DNA of 64,000 nucleotides from Fischerella sp. CENA71 (lineage in GTDB: Bacteria; Cyanobacteriota; Cyanobacteriia; Cyanobacteriales; Nostocaceae): assembly GCA_024239075.1 (NCBI GenBank), contig JANBVI010000029.1, forward strand, positions 1 to 64,000, given 5' to 3'. Of the stretch, positions 1 through 9,194 are shown piece after piece. Position 1 is the first letter of the stretch. Each line of letters opens with the position of its first letter. The translations under genes were made by a program, and so were the position numbers. The notes under the pieces were generated by a model that had not been told where the DNA came from, did no database searches, and saw only the letters and a list, made by a program, of their open reading frames with translations.

Positions 1-101
1 GGTGGAACCACTCTGAACCCTTCCCGAACTCAGTTGTGAAACGCTGCTGCGGCGACGATAGTTGTCGGGTTGCCGACCGTCAAAATAGCTCGATGCCAGG
101 A
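1..101 (+). rRNA. rrf: 5S ribosomal RNA, 3' part (5' end outside window)
   Basis: The first ~100 bases match the 3' three-quarters of cyanobacterial 5S rRNA, including the conserved stretch CCCGAACTCAGTTGTGAAAC and the terminal AATAGCTCGATGCCAGG. The gene starts before the window, so the rest of the rrn operon (16S-23S) should lie immediately upstream. A strong terminator follows about 17 bases downstream. Confidence 0.93.
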
Positions 102-117
102 CTTTTTTTCTTTCCAT

Positions 118-157
118 AAGCTTCCTCTTATTTAACAGAGGAAGCTTTTGTTTTTAG
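118..157 (+). terminator. Rho-independent terminator of the rRNA operon
   Basis: A perfect 10-bp stem, AAGCTTCCTC (118-127) with GAGGAAGCTT (138-147), encloses a 10-nt loop and is followed by a T-rich tract (TTGTTTTTA). It sits just after the 5S rRNA end, which is where an rrn operon terminator is expected. Confidence 0.85.
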
Positions 158-768
158 TATTAGTAAAAATAATATAATTTTGAAATTAACTACTATTGCT
201 AGCAAGTTTAATAAGTTAAAGATAAGTAAAAAACAATTTTCTCAGTAATTCTACTTAATAATATTTCAAGCAAACAATCTAAAAATAAGCTCTACCTAAG
301 ATTTGGGTTTTGAGAAGAGTAATTCAAGAAAAGAAAAAGTCAAGGAGCTATACCCCTTGACCAAATTCAATCAAGTTTTACAACACACAACCACACATAA
401 CTAGTGAGGTCTACAACTATGTTAAATAAATCATAAGCTTTAGTCCATTATATATACCTTAAATTACTACTTTTTTAGTAGAGGCGATCGCTGCGGCACT
501 GTAAACATGCTTATTTTAGAGGTTTGTAGTTAAAAAACGTAAAAAACTACACAATAACTTGATAGAGGAACTATTATATAAACCCATTGGGTATGAGATT
601 TCGATACCTCAACATAAAAGTACCCAACGAGGGTACTGTGACTGAGCAATAAACCTGCTGACAATAACAAAGTAGGAACACAAAACCAAAAACTCTCATC
701 GCTTTCATACTAGAGTTAAGACCAGTATTTTCCATTACTCTATTGAATACACAAGGAGAATATGTTAA
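158..768. other. Intergenic region between rrn terminator and M4 protease gene
   Basis: About 610 bases of AT-rich DNA with no convincing gene. It holds one HIP1-like site near 485 and a 7-bp hairpin AGTACCC/GGGTACT (619-637) in the leader of the downstream protease gene. A good ribosome binding site (AAGGAGA, 753-759) lies at its end. Confidence 0.5.
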
Positions 769-1848
769 ATGCCTCGAAAGAATAAAAGGCCATTAGGGTT
801 TGAGTGTGAGCATCAACAATACTCAAGATGTCCTATTTGTTGTGTTGTACCACCTCACATGTTAGAGAAAATTGTAGTAAATGGTAATGAGCAACAACGT
901 AATTGGGCGTTTCATACCTTAAATATTTCGTCACAATTTCGAGGACGGCGAAATGTAGTAGGTGCAGTTAATTTTGCAGTTTCTCCTGGTGAAAAACGCC
1001 GCACTATCTACGATGCTAAAGGCACTGAACAACTCCCTGGTACATTGGTACGTGGTGAAGGCGATCCTCCTTGCAACGATATCGCAGTTAACGAAGCTTA
1101 CGATAGTGCTGGAGCTACCTACGATTTATATTATGAAGTGTTTGAGCGTAATTCTATTGATGATAAAGGGCTGCGTTTAGACTCTACCGTGCATTACGGT
1201 GTTAAATATGATAACGCCTTCTGGAATGGCGACCAAATGGTTTATGGTGATGGAGATGGTGAAATATTTCAACGTTTCACTAAATGCATTGATGTTATTG
1301 GTCATGAACTAACTCATGGTGTTACCCAATACGAAGCAAGTCTGCAATATTATGGTGAATCTGGAGCGCTCAATGAGTCATTCTCTGATGTATTTGGCTC
1401 ATTGGTGAAACAATGGGTAAAAAAACAAACTGCTCAAGAGGCTGACTGGATTATTGGAGAGGGTATCTTTACAGATAAGGTGAATGGTGTAGGTATTCGT
1501 TCCATGAAAGCGCCGGGAACAGCATACAATGATCCAGTCTTAGGTAAAGATCCCCAGCCAGGACATATGAATAATAAATATACTGGTTTTGAAGATAATG
1601 GAGGAGTACATATCAACTCAGGTATTCCCAACCGTGCTTTTTATTTAGCAGCAATAGAGATTGGTGGTTATGCTTGGGAAAAAGCAGGAAAAATTTGGTA
1701 CATAGCTTTATGCGATCGCCTACGTGCTAGGACTAACTTTAAACGCGCTGCTAATATCACCATTCAAGTTGCTGGTGAATTATATGGTAACGGAAGTAAA
1801 GAGCAGAATGCAGTGCAAAAGGCTTGGAAAGAAGTAGGAGTAATTTAA
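769..1848 (+). CDS. M4 family (thermolysin/protealysin-like) zinc metalloprotease
   Basis: A 359-residue neutral metalloendopeptidase. The zinc-binding HELTH motif is at 179-183, the third ligand Glu lies in NESFSD (E203), and the catalytic His lies in GGVHINSG (H281), so all key residues are present. There is no secretion signal. Residues ~20-60 (with VPPHML near 27-32) resemble the short propeptide of protealysin-like M4 enzymes rather than the long FTP propeptide of thermolysin. Members of that branch are made without a classical signal and mature autocatalytically. The start is supported by AAGGAGA 9 bases upstream. The gene 150 bases downstream encodes an emfourin-like protein, the known inhibitor partner of this protease type. 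The family call is firm; the intracellular role is inferred. Confidence 0.93.
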   Translation: MPRKNKRPLGFECEHQQYSRCPICCVVPPHMLEKIVVNGNEQQRNWAFHTLNISSQFRGRRNVVGAVNFAVSPGEKRRTIYDAKGTEQLPGTLVRGEGDPPCNDIAVNEAYDSAGATYDLYYEVFERNSIDDKGLRLDSTVHYGVKYDNAFWNGDQMVYGDGDGEIFQRFTKCIDVIGHELTHGVTQYEASLQYYGESGALNESFSDVFGSLVKQWVKKQTAQEADWIIGEGIFTDKVNGVGIRSMKAPGTAYNDPVLGKDPQPGHMNNKYTGFEDNGGVHINSGIPNRAFYLAAIEIGGYAWEKAGKIWYIALCDRLRARTNFKRAANITIQVAGELYGNGSKEQNAVQKAWKEVGVI

Positions 1849-1998
1849 AATTATGAATTATGAATTATGAAAAATTAAATTTCTAATTTAGAATTCATAA
1901 TTTATATTTTGTCGTTATATTTTATTGTTAAACTGGGAGATGAAGCTTTATCTTCCCAGTATTTTTTTATAGCAAAAGCTAGTACTACGGAGAGAAAA

Positions 1999-2292
1999 AT
2001 GCGGATATCACTTCAGCGTACAGGTGGTTTTGCCGGAATAAGTAAGAAAGCTATTGTTGACACTGCTAATTTGTCTTCTGAAGAAACTCAGCAACTATCT
2101 CATCTCTTAGAAGCTGTAAATTTTTTTAATTTACCTACAATAATCAATACTCCTAGTAACCAGGCTGACCGTTTTCAATACACTTTAACTGTGGAAGAAA
2201 ATAATCAACAACATACAGTAAAAGTAAGTGAAGCAGCACTACCGGGAAATTTAAAACAAATAATTGAATGGATAAACGCTAGAGGAAATTAA
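1999..2292 (+). CDS. Emfourin-like protein inhibitor of M4 metalloprotease
   Basis: A 97-residue protein starting MRISLQRTGGFAGI, with an acidic helix (LSSEETQQLSHLLEA) and a C-terminal beta-strand/helix (QYTLTVEEN ... LKQIIEWI). This matches the small emfourin fold family (M4 peptidase inhibitors), whose members lie directly downstream of protealysin-like protease genes, as here. The frame can be opened to a TTG at 1909, but ATG 1999 is preferred because GGAGAG lies 6 bases upstream and the homologous region begins there. It is probably co-transcribed with the protease as a protease-inhibitor pair that keeps the unsecreted enzyme in check. Recognition rests on the N-terminal pattern plus gene context. 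Confidence 0.8.
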   Translation: MRISLQRTGGFAGISKKAIVDTANLSSEETQQLSHLLEAVNFFNLPTIINTPSNQADRFQYTLTVEENNQQHTVKVSEAALPGNLKQIIEWINARGN

Positions 2293-2525
2293 AAATCATA
2301 ACTATTAGTTAAAAATTATATAATCAACCCTGGCGATGTTCGTAATCGCGGCTACACAAACTAAACCCGTCTGCGCGGATTGTTTTATTCAGTTCATTCA
2401 GATAGACTTTGTTTGGTCAAAGACCGATCCTACTGTGCGTAAAACTGACGTAACGAAGCATCACTGTAGGAGTATAAAATTATGATCAAAACTTGAAATT
2501 AGAGAAGATTTTATCATTCATAATT

Positions 2526-3455
2526 TCAAAGAGTATCCCAACTTTTACCTTTATAACCATATTGAAAGATTTCTGGATGTAAGATTTCCGCCATTATTTC
2601 TAATGAATCTACTAATCTTGGACCTGGACGATTGAAGTAAGAATTGCCATCAGTTATATAAACTCTACCAGTTTGATTAGCATGTAAATTCTGCCATTCA
2701 GGACGTTTAGTCAACAACTCGGTATCCTGACGAGTGCGATTTAAATCAAAGCCACAAGGCATGAAAATAATTATATCTGGATTGCTGGCAATCAAATTTT
2801 CCCATTTTAACTGTGTTGCAGCGTGGCCCGTAAAGCTAAATAAAGGCTCTCCACCTGCAAAAGTTACTAATTCAGGTATCCAATTACCAGCAACCATTAA
2901 AGGATCAGTCCACTCAATACAGGCCACTTTGGGCAATTTTTCTGTTTGGGAAAGTCCTTGTGTTTTTTGAGCGACTATTTTTACACGAGCTTCTAAATTT
3001 TCTAGCACCTTGAGCGCATCTACTTGGAAAGTGTTAGCTACTCGCTCAATATCAGCCCAAACATCCCGAAGAAAATTAGGTTGCAAGGAAATAATTTGCG
3101 GTTTTGCTTGAGTCAGTTCAGCTACAGCTTTTTCCACTTCTGATAAACTAACAGCACAGACATCACATTGGTCTTGGGTGACAATGTGAGTGGGTTGTAG
3201 CCGCTCTAAAAGATCCGTTTTGATTTCGTAGATACTGAGGGCAGATTGTATTAATTGATTAACTTCGTTGTGGATTTCACTGCTAGGGACATTGGTTTTG
3301 AGTCTAGGTTGAGTACATATAGGACGATCTTGGATTTCGGGAGGGTAGTCACACTCATGCGATCGCCCAACAACAGCATCAGTTAAACCCAATATGGCTA
3401 GAATCTCAGTTCCACTGGGAATGAGAGAGACGATTCTCAGGTTGCTATTGCTCAT
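2526..3455 (-). CDS. Cobalamin-binding-type periplasmic-binding-fold protein without signal peptide
   Basis: A 309-residue protein of the BtuF/FepB-like (Peripla_BP_2) helical-backbone family. The N-terminal strand RIVSLIPSGTEILAILGL, the SHECDYPPE segment and the DQCDVCAVSLSEVE segment are typical of the cobalamin-binding subgroup. The protein starts directly with the first beta-strand. There is no signal peptide or lipobox, so it is predicted to be cytoplasmic, unlike transport BtuF. No ABC permease or ATPase gene is adjacent. It could be a salvage or cofactor-delivery protein, but that is not shown by the sequence. Start ATG at 3455 is the only sensible choice given the fold. Confidence 0.8.
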   Translation of the reverse strand: MSNSNLRIVSLIPSGTEILAILGLTDAVVGRSHECDYPPEIQDRPICTQPRLKTNVPSSEIHNEVNQLIQSALSIYEIKTDLLERLQPTHIVTQDQCDVCAVSLSEVEKAVAELTQAKPQIISLQPNFLRDVWADIERVANTFQVDALKVLENLEARVKIVAQKTQGLSQTEKLPKVACIEWTDPLMVAGNWIPELVTFAGGEPLFSFTGHAATQLKWENLIASNPDIIIFMPCGFDLNRTRQDTELLTKRPEWQNLHANQTGRVYITDGNSYFNRPGPRLVDSLEIMAEILHPEIFQYGYKGKSWDTL

Positions 3456-3582
3456 CGCTTTATCCCGACAATAGTTGCACGTAGCTTAATTGTCTCAAAA
3501 TCACAAAAGCTTTGTATCTGCCTGTGGGTGGTACAGACAAATAGATGGAAAATCATAATTTGGCAATTGACATTTTTTTAAA

Positions 3583-3654
3583 AGCGGGTGATGGGACTCG
3601 AACCCACGACGTTCACCTTGGGAAGGTGACATTCTACCACTGAATTACACCCGC
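3583..3654 (-). tRNA. tRNA-Gly (anticodon CCC)
   Basis: On the minus strand, GCGGGTG pairs with CACCCGC as the acceptor stem. The anticodon arm is TCACC-TTCCCAA-GGTGA, giving anticodon CCC (reads GGG), and the T arm GTGGG-TTCGAGT-CCCAT is canonical. Discriminator U; CCA is not encoded. Length 72 nt, as usual for tRNA-Gly. Confidence 0.93.
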
Positions 3655-3730
3655 GAATAGCAATTAACATAAATCAAGCTAAATGTCATTATACTACTAG
3701 TTTTTAAAATTAGAATTGATAGATCACCAA

Positions 3731-3786
3731 GTTCGTAGTCAGGACTTTAGTCCTTAATTTTAAGCACTAAAGTGATTACTACAAAC
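3731..3786. repeat. Dispersed palindromic repeat, copy 1 (GTTCGTAGT...ACTACAAAC)
   Basis: Outer arms GTTCGTAGT and ACTACAAAC are inverted (one mismatch). Inside lies AGGACTTTAGTCCT, itself palindromic, and a second ACTAAAGT element. A closely related copy lies at 24211-24265, so this is a dispersed, hairpin-forming intergenic repeat. Confidence 0.75.
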
Positions 3787-3809
3787 CTTGAGTTAGCAGT
3801 GTAGTTCTA

Positions 3810-4457
3810 CTAAATTGCAACTTCAACAACTCTTTGTCCCACCATTTCCGGTGCTTTTACATTCAAAGTCATGCGCTCGCAGCGAAAGGTCACAAAAGGT
3901 TGACCCAAACCTATCTCCGCAAAAGGACTTTCAGCAGGAACTTCTAATTTAGAACCAACTAAACTCAAACGCGATTCTAATTCAGCAGAAAATAAAAGCA
4001 AATCTGAATTCATCGTACTAAAACTAGACCCGCTAAATTTCTGCGGCCATGCAAACCAGGGTTGATTAGATTTAAAAGAACATAGTGTCCTGTCGCCTTG
4101 ATGCACAGTGACAGAGTTGTTATTTTCCCAGGTAAAATTAGCTAACTCTTTTGGTAGTCCCCAAATTTCCCGACCACCAGCTACAGAATCAGGATTATCT
4201 ACATAAATATGGGAAACCCAACTACCAGCTTTGCCTTGATAACTTACAGTTGCGGATACAACAATTAGCTCACTATACTCTAATACCGACTCTGAACTGT
4301 AATCAGAAAGATACACACCACCCAGCGTTTTACCAGGCCAAATAGTCTTAATTTCTAACTCTTTGGGAATTAAATGGCGAACACGGTTAACATCCAGTAA
4401 ATGCGAAGTTAGTAGAGCATAGCCTTTTAGCGTCCAAGGTGCTGCTGGATATGACAT
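3810..4457 (-). CDS. Acetoacetate decarboxylase family protein
   Basis: A 215-residue protein with the acetoacetate-decarboxylase-fold signature GGREIWGLPKELANF, in which the Lys corresponds to the conserved lysine region of the family, and the conserved N-terminal PWTLKGYALL. Cyanobacterial members are uncharacterised and may act on other substrates or as beta-barrel binding proteins. It is monocistronic: the tRNA gene lies downstream and a structured repeat upstream. No substrate can be assigned from sequence. Confidence 0.8.
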   Translation of the reverse strand: MSYPAAPWTLKGYALLTSHLLDVNRVRHLIPKELEIKTIWPGKTLGGVYLSDYSSESVLEYSELIVVSATVSYQGKAGSWVSHIYVDNPDSVAGGREIWGLPKELANFTWENNNSVTVHQGDRTLCSFKSNQPWFAWPQKFSGSSFSTMNSDLLLFSAELESRLSLVGSKLEVPAESPFAEIGLGQPFVTFRCERMTLNVKAPEMVGQRVVEVAI

Positions 4458-4601
4458 TTAAACCTCCTGATCTATGGAAGGGAAGGGGGAAAAGGGAGAC
4501 AAGGGACAATATTTTTGATAATTTCTCCGTGTCACCGTGTCTGCTTTCCTTGTTCCTTTCCTCCACGAATGAATTTAATGTTGCTTAGGGATCTCGGTGA
4601 A

Positions 4602-4697
4602 AATAAAATGTGCCGCCCTATCAAATATATTTTGGGTTCACCCAAGGACTGGTGAGCGTTCCCACCACGTGGGAACGCGAGGGCGGCACATTTTATT
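4602..4697. repeat. 96-bp element with perfect 18-bp terminal inverted repeats and two internal hairpins
   Basis: AATAAAATGTGCCGCCCT (4602-4619) is exactly complementary to 4680-4697. Between the arms lie two more perfect stems: TTGGGT/ACCCAA (4632-4645) and GCGTTCCCA/TGGGAACGC (4656-4678). The whole can fold as a three-way (cloverleaf-like) junction on either strand. It has the form of a small MITE or a structured RNA. No ORF. Confidence 0.8.
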
Positions 4698-4743
4698 AAT
4701 TGGAAAGGCCTTAACTACTTACTACCTATGATCCAAATATCCA

Positions 4744-4785
4744 ACAAAAAAATGACCACCCAAAGGAATACCTTGAGTGGTCATT
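4744..4785 (-). terminator. Rho-independent terminator of dnaK
   Basis: Read on the minus strand, a 9-bp stem (AATGACCAC at 4751-4759 with GTGGTCATT at 4777-4785), extended internally by AAGG/CCTT, is followed by a run of seven Ts. It lies ~75 bases past the dnaK stop codon. Confidence 0.85.
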
Positions 4786-4861
4786 GTTAATAAATATTTG
4801 TTGTTTGTTAATTGTTGCTTGTTGATGGTTGTTCCCAACAACAAACAACCAACAATCAACA

Positions 4862-6766
4862 TTACTTAGACTCTGTGAAATCAGCGTCAATCACATCATC
4901 ACCGCCACCAGTGGAGGAAGCACCACCATCTGTAGTACCAGCAGCATCAGTAGGCGCACCACCACCAGCTTGCTGATAGATGTTGCTACCAACAGCAAAC
5001 AACGCTTGTTGCAATTCTGGCATTAGTTTCTTGATTTGCTCATCGTCATCTTTGGTGATTGCATCGCGCAGGTCTTTCACCAAACCTTCAACTTTGGTCT
5101 TGTCAGCTTCCGGGACTTTATCGCCCAACTCTTGCAATTGTTTTTCTGCTTGGTATGCTAAGGAGTCAGCTTGGTTCTTGCGATCGATTTTCTCCCGACG
5201 TTCTTTGTCAGTAGAAGCGTTTTGTTCAGCTTCACGTACCATCCGTTCAACGTCGGATTTATCTAGAGTCGAAGCACCAGTAATACTAATGGACTGTTCC
5301 TTACCTGTACCCTTGTCCTTAGCGGTGACGTTCAAAATACCGTTGGCGTCAATATCGAACACCACTTCGATTTGAGGTACACCACGAGGTGCAGGGGGAA
5401 TACCATCAAGACGGAAGGTTCCCAGGCTCTTATTATCGCCTGCCATTTCCCGTTCGCCTTGGAGGACATGAATTTCAACGTTGGTTTGACCATCCACGGC
5501 GGTGGAGAACACTTCTGACTTCTTGGTAGGAATAGTGGTGTTGCGAGGAATAATCTTGGTCATAACACCGCCCAAGGTTTCTACACCCAGAGATAATGGT
5601 GTTACGTCTAACAGCAAGATACCTGTAACATCACCAGCAAGCACACCAGCTTGAATTGCAGCACCAACTGCTACTACTTCATCAGGGTTTACACTTTGGT
5701 TTGGGTCTTTACCCAGAATCCGCTTCACCACATCTTGGACGGCGGGGATACGAGTAGAACCACCCACTAACACTACTTCATCAATATCGTTCTTGCTGAT
5801 CTTCGCATCACGTAGGGCGTTTTCTACAGGGATACGACAACGGTCAATTAAGTCAGAACAAAGTTCTTCAAATTTGGCCCGTGTCAGAGTCATATCCAAG
5901 TGTTTGGGGCCGTCTTGAGTTGCAGTGATAAATGGTAGGTTAATTTCCGCTTGGGTAACGCTAGAAAGTTCAATCTTGGCTTTTTCAGCCGCTTCTGTCA
6001 GACGTTGTAAAGCTTGTCTGTCTTTACGTAAATCAATACCTTCGTCTTTTCTAAATGCTTCTGCTAAGTAGTCAACAATTTTCTTATCGAAGTCGTCACC
6101 ACCAAGGTGGGTATCACCGGAAGTCGCGAGTACTTCAAATACACCGTCGCCTACTTCTAGGATGGATACGTCGAATGTACCACCACCAAGGTCAAATACA
6201 AGGATAGTTTCGTTGCTCTTTTTATCAAAACCGTATGCTAGAGAAGCGGCGGTAGGTTCGTTGATAATCCGTAATACTTCAATACCTGCAATTTTACCAG
6301 CGTCTTTGGTAGCTTGGCGTTGGGAGTCGTTGAAGTAAGCAGGAACAGTAATAACAGCTTGAGTTACAGTTTCACCGATATATTTGCTGGCGTCTTCTAC
6401 CAGCTTACGCAGAACTTTAGCAGAAATTTCTTCTGGTGCAAACGCTTTTCCGGCTTGAGGACAATCCAGTTTAACGTTTCCACCGCTTTGGACAACTTTA
6501 TAGGAAACTTCTGTTGCTTCGTTTGTAACTTCTTCGTAGCGGCGACCGATAAATCGTTTTACAGAATAAAAGGTATTTTCGGGGTTCATCACCGCTTGGC
6601 GCTTGGCGATTTGCCCAACCAAGGTATCGCCATTTTTGGCAAACGCCACAACTGACGGTGTTGTCCGAAAACCTTCAGCGTTCGCAATCACTGTAGGTTT
6701 ACCACCTTCCATTACTGCTACGCAGGAGTTTGTCGTACCTAAGTCAATTCCAACTACTTTTGCCAT
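4862..6766 (-). CDS. dnaK: Molecular chaperone DnaK (Hsp70)
   Basis: A 634-residue, full-length Hsp70. The N-terminal ATPase begins [18 protein letters not shown] and carries the phosphate-2 loop [15 protein letters not shown] and the adenosine motif [13 protein letters not shown]. The interdomain linker [10 protein letters not shown] is followed by the substrate-binding domain and helical lid, then a Gly-rich tail ending [12 protein letters not shown]. The acidic C-terminal end resembles cyanobacterial DnaK2-type proteins. It is transcribed alone with its own terminator; no grpE or dnaJ is next to it, and no CIRCE element is visible upstream. Cyanobacteria usually carry several dnaK paralogues; which paralogue this is cannot be settled here. 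Confidence 0.97.
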   Translation of the reverse strand: MAKVVGIDLGTTNSCVAVMEGGKPTVIANAEGFRTTPSVVAFAKNGDTLVGQIAKRQAVMNPENTFYSVKRFIGRRYEEVTNEATEVSYKVVQSGGNVKLDCPQAGKAFAPEEISAKVLRKLVEDASKYIGETVTQAVITVPAYFNDSQRQATKDAGKIAGIEVLRIINEPTAASLAYGFDKKSNETILVFDLGGGTFDVSILEVGDGVFEVLATSGDTHLGGDDFDKKIVDYLAEAFRKDEGIDLRKDRQALQRLTEAAEKAKIELSSVTQAEINLPFITATQDGPKHLDMTLTRAKFEELCSDLIDRCRIPVENALRDAKISKNDIDEVVLVGGSTRIPAVQDVVKRILGKDPNQSVNPDEVVAVGAAIQAGVLAGDVTGILLLDVTPLSLGVETLGGVMTKIIPRNTTIPTKKSEVFSTAVDGQTNVEIHVLQGEREMAGDNKSLGTFRLDGIPPAPRGVPQIEVVFDIDANGILNVTAKDKGTGKEQSISITGASTLDKSDVERMVREAEQNASTDKERREKIDRKNQADSLAYQAEKQLQELGDKVPEADKTKVEGLVKDLRDAITKDDDEQIKKLMPELQQALFAVGSNIYQQAGGGAPTDAAGTTDGGASSTGGGDDVIDADFTESK

Positions 6767-7249
6767 TTTAGGTGCTGGCTCCGTATAACTACAAATGAAT
6801 GAATGGGATATAAAGGACTAATTTTTGAACTAGCTGGTTTGTTGAAAGCAGCCAGTTCAGCATCAATACCTTTGCTTTGTACTTGGGCAAAACCCAATAT
6901 TATGCTGATATATATACTGAGCCTGTGTAGCCAGTCCATGAAGGGTGGTTTTCCGAACCTTAACAAGGGCGGTTATGCTTCATGTTTCCAGTTGGCTCAT
7001 ATATTTATTGCTTTCACTTTGTCTAATGTATGAGAATTAATACTTCCTGAGATTCGGGTGAACCGTAATCTGATGGTCGTGTTTGCCGTCTTTTAGTTAA
7101 GTTATGATTCTCAGGATGTGGAAAATACAAAAGTTTTTTCTGAATGTGCGATCGCAAATACAACTGTTGACTAACACTACTGCCGCTCTTTTGCTTGAGC
7201 GATCGCGCGGTAAAATCAAAAGGGTGTAAAACTCTGTAATTTATAGAAT
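6767..7249. other. Divergent intergenic region dnaK / DUF2887 gene
   Basis: About 480 bases containing the promoters of the two divergent flanking genes. Two GCGATCGC-type sites lie near 7150 and 7200. I see no convincing CIRCE or other operator and no gene. Confidence 0.4.
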
Positions 7250-8083
7250 GTGAAAACAGACAGCATCTTTTATCGTATTTTCCAAGAATTTCCCCACATC
7301 TTCTTTGAATTAATTGGTAAATCACCTGAAACCGCAGATACTTATCAATTCTCCTCAATCGAAATTAAGCAAACCGCATTCCGAATAGATGGTGTTTTTC
7401 TTCCGATACCAGAAGAACAAAACCCAATTTACTTTGTCGAAGTCCAGTTTCAAACAGATACAGAAATCTATTCACGCTTATTTTCAGAAATCTTTTTATA
7501 CCTGCGTCAAAACCAACCCAAAAATTCTTGGCGGGGAGTGGTTATCTACCCAAGTCGCAGTTTAGATACATCAGATATCAACAATTACACCGAATTTTTT
7601 ACTAGTCAGCGTGTCAGTCGTATTTATCTGGATGAATTGGGTGAAGCAACATCTTTACCAGTTGGTCTTGCTACCATCAAATTAGTAGTAGACAATGAAA
7701 ATAAGGCAATTGCAAATGCCAAGGAATTAATCAGTCGAACCCAGCAAGAAATAGATAACGAACACAAACAGCGGCAGTTATTAGAATTAGTAGAAACTAT
7801 ATTGGTCTATAAGTTTCCAACAATGACCAGAGAGGAGATTGAACTTATGTTTGGGTTAAGCGATTTGAAACAGACACGATTTTATCAACAAGCCAAGCAA
7901 GAAGGTAGACAAGAGGGTAGACAAGAAGGTAGACAAGAAGGTGCGCGTCAAGAAAAATTGAGAATGATACCTTTGTTGTTGAGATTGGGATTGAGTATAG
8001 AACAAGCAGCAAAAGAGTTGGGTTTGAGTATAGAAGAAGTTCAACTAGAATCGCAAAAACTATCTCAAAGTCAAGATGATTAA
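7250..8083 (+). CDS. Rpn/DUF2887 family PD-(D/E)XK-type protein with QEGR repeats
   Basis: A 277-residue protein of the DUF2887 / recombination-promoting nuclease-like family. The core FRIDGVFLP ... YFVEVQFQTD carries the D and ExQ residues of this nuclease-fold branch. Residues ~215-235 are a hydrophilic QEGR-type repeat encoded by four 12-bp units (7898-7945), followed by a short helical tail (LGLSIEQAAKELGLSIEEVQ). Start is GTG at 7250, since the overlapping ATG at 7248 is immediately stopped. These genes are numerous and mobile-like in cyanobacteria; activity of this copy is not known. dus begins 36 bases downstream on the same strand. Confidence 0.82.
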   Translation: MKTDSIFYRIFQEFPHIFFELIGKSPETADTYQFSSIEIKQTAFRIDGVFLPIPEEQNPIYFVEVQFQTDTEIYSRLFSEIFLYLRQNQPKNSWRGVVIYPSRSLDTSDINNYTEFFTSQRVSRIYLDELGEATSLPVGLATIKLVVDNENKAIANAKELISRTQQEIDNEHKQRQLLELVETILVYKFPTMTREEIELMFGLSDLKQTRFYQQAKQEGRQEGRQEGRQEGARQEKLRMIPLLLRLGLSIEQAAKELGLSIEEVQLESQKLSQSQDD

Positions 8084-8119
8084 ATAAAAAATCACAAAAT
8101 TTGCACTGAAACATTATTT

Positions 8120-9121
8120 ATGCTTTCTCCCAATCTCAAAGCTAGACTCTCATCACCGCTAAAAGTTGGTAATTTTGAGGTGAACAGTCGGGTTTTGCAG
8201 TCGCCTCTTTCTGGGGTAACTGATTTGGTGTTTCGTCGCTTGGTACGTCGCTATGCACCAGATTCCATGATGTATACAGAAATGGTGAGTGCAACGGAGT
8301 TACACCATGTCAAAAAATTGCCCAAAATCATGGAGGTAGACACCAACGAGCGACCAATTAGTATCCAATTATTTGACTGTCGCCCTGATTTTTTAGCAGA
8401 AGCAGCGCAGAAAGCAGTAGCAGAAGGCGCGGATACAATTGATATTAATATGGGTTGCCCTGTAAATAAAATTACTAAAAAGGGCGGTGGTTCTTCTCTG
8501 TTGCGACAACCACAAGTAGCTGAAGCAATAGTACGGGAAGTCGTTAACGCTGTGGATGTTCCTGTAACAGTTAAAACTCGTATTGGCTGGAGTGATGAGG
8601 AAATTACTATCCTGGATTTTGCCAAACGAATGCAGGATGCAGGCGCACAAATGATTACAGTTCATGCCCGGACTCGCGCCCAAGGTTACAATGGTAACGC
8701 CCGTTGGGAATGGATTGGTCGTGTCAAACAGGTGCTTTCGATTCCCGTGATTGCCAATGGTGATATTTTTTCGGTAGAGTCGGCGGTGCAATGTCTACAG
8801 GAAACGGGTGCTGATGGGGTGATGTGTTCCCGTGGAACTTTGGGTTATCCGTTTTTGGTGGGAGAGATAGATTATTTTCTGAAAACTGGAGAGAAATTAC
8901 CACCACCAACAGCGATACAACGTTTGGAATGTGCTAGAGAACACTTACAGGCACTTTGGGAATATAAAGGCGATCGCGGAATTTTGCAAGCGCGTAAGCA
9001 CATGACTTGGTATGCAAAAGGTTTTGTTGGTGCGGCGGAGTTACGCGCAGAGTTAAGTTTGATAGAAACTGTACAGCAGGGTGTAAATTTAATTGATAGA
9101 ACGCTTGAGCAGTTAAATTAA
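8120..9121 (+). CDS. dus: tRNA-dihydrouridine synthase
   Basis: A 333-residue FMN-dependent TIM-barrel enzyme that reduces uridine to dihydrouridine in tRNA D loops. It shows the N-terminal APLxGVTD-like motif (QSPLSGVTDLVFR), MMYTEMVSA, the catalytic cysteine in INMGCPVNKITKKGGGSSLL, VKTRIGW, and the FMN phosphate-binding VIANGDI and MCSRG motifs. The overall pattern is DusB-like. Full length, normal start (ATG 8120). Confidence 0.93.
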   Translation: MLSPNLKARLSSPLKVGNFEVNSRVLQSPLSGVTDLVFRRLVRRYAPDSMMYTEMVSATELHHVKKLPKIMEVDTNERPISIQLFDCRPDFLAEAAQKAVAEGADTIDINMGCPVNKITKKGGGSSLLRQPQVAEAIVREVVNAVDVPVTVKTRIGWSDEEITILDFAKRMQDAGAQMITVHARTRAQGYNGNARWEWIGRVKQVLSIPVIANGDIFSVESAVQCLQETGADGVMCSRGTLGYPFLVGEIDYFLKTGEKLPPPTAIQRLECAREHLQALWEYKGDRGILQARKHMTWYAKGFVGAAELRAELSLIETVQQGVNLIDRTLEQLN

Positions 9122-9133
9122 CATTGCAACCTC

Positions 9134-9164
9134 AAAAAAAGGACACAAAAATCTTTGTATCCTT
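9134..9164 (-). terminator. Terminator between convergent dus and DUF3598-like gene
   Basis: AAGGACACAAA (9139-9149) and TTTGTATCCTT (9154-9164) form an 11-bp stem with one mismatch. On the minus strand it is followed by seven Ts, so it terminates the minus-strand gene. Confidence 0.7.
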
Positions 9165-9194
9165 CCAATAAAAAATTAATCTTTCAAATCTTAC

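Noticed and set aside
2293-2525. Possible riboswitch or second regulatory RNA beside the cobalamin-binding-type gene
   Set aside because: It lies downstream of that gene, not upstream, and no B12-box-like sequence was seen. Contains only a common intergenic-type repeat.
6754-7033. Overlapping short open frames on both strands upstream of dnaK
   Set aside because: Both are shadows in a promoter region; neither has a ribosome site or protein-like composition.
7250-8083. Rpn/DUF2887 gene as a transposase of a mobile element
   Set aside because: No inverted repeats or target duplications were seen on either side; treated as a stand-alone nuclease-fold protein.
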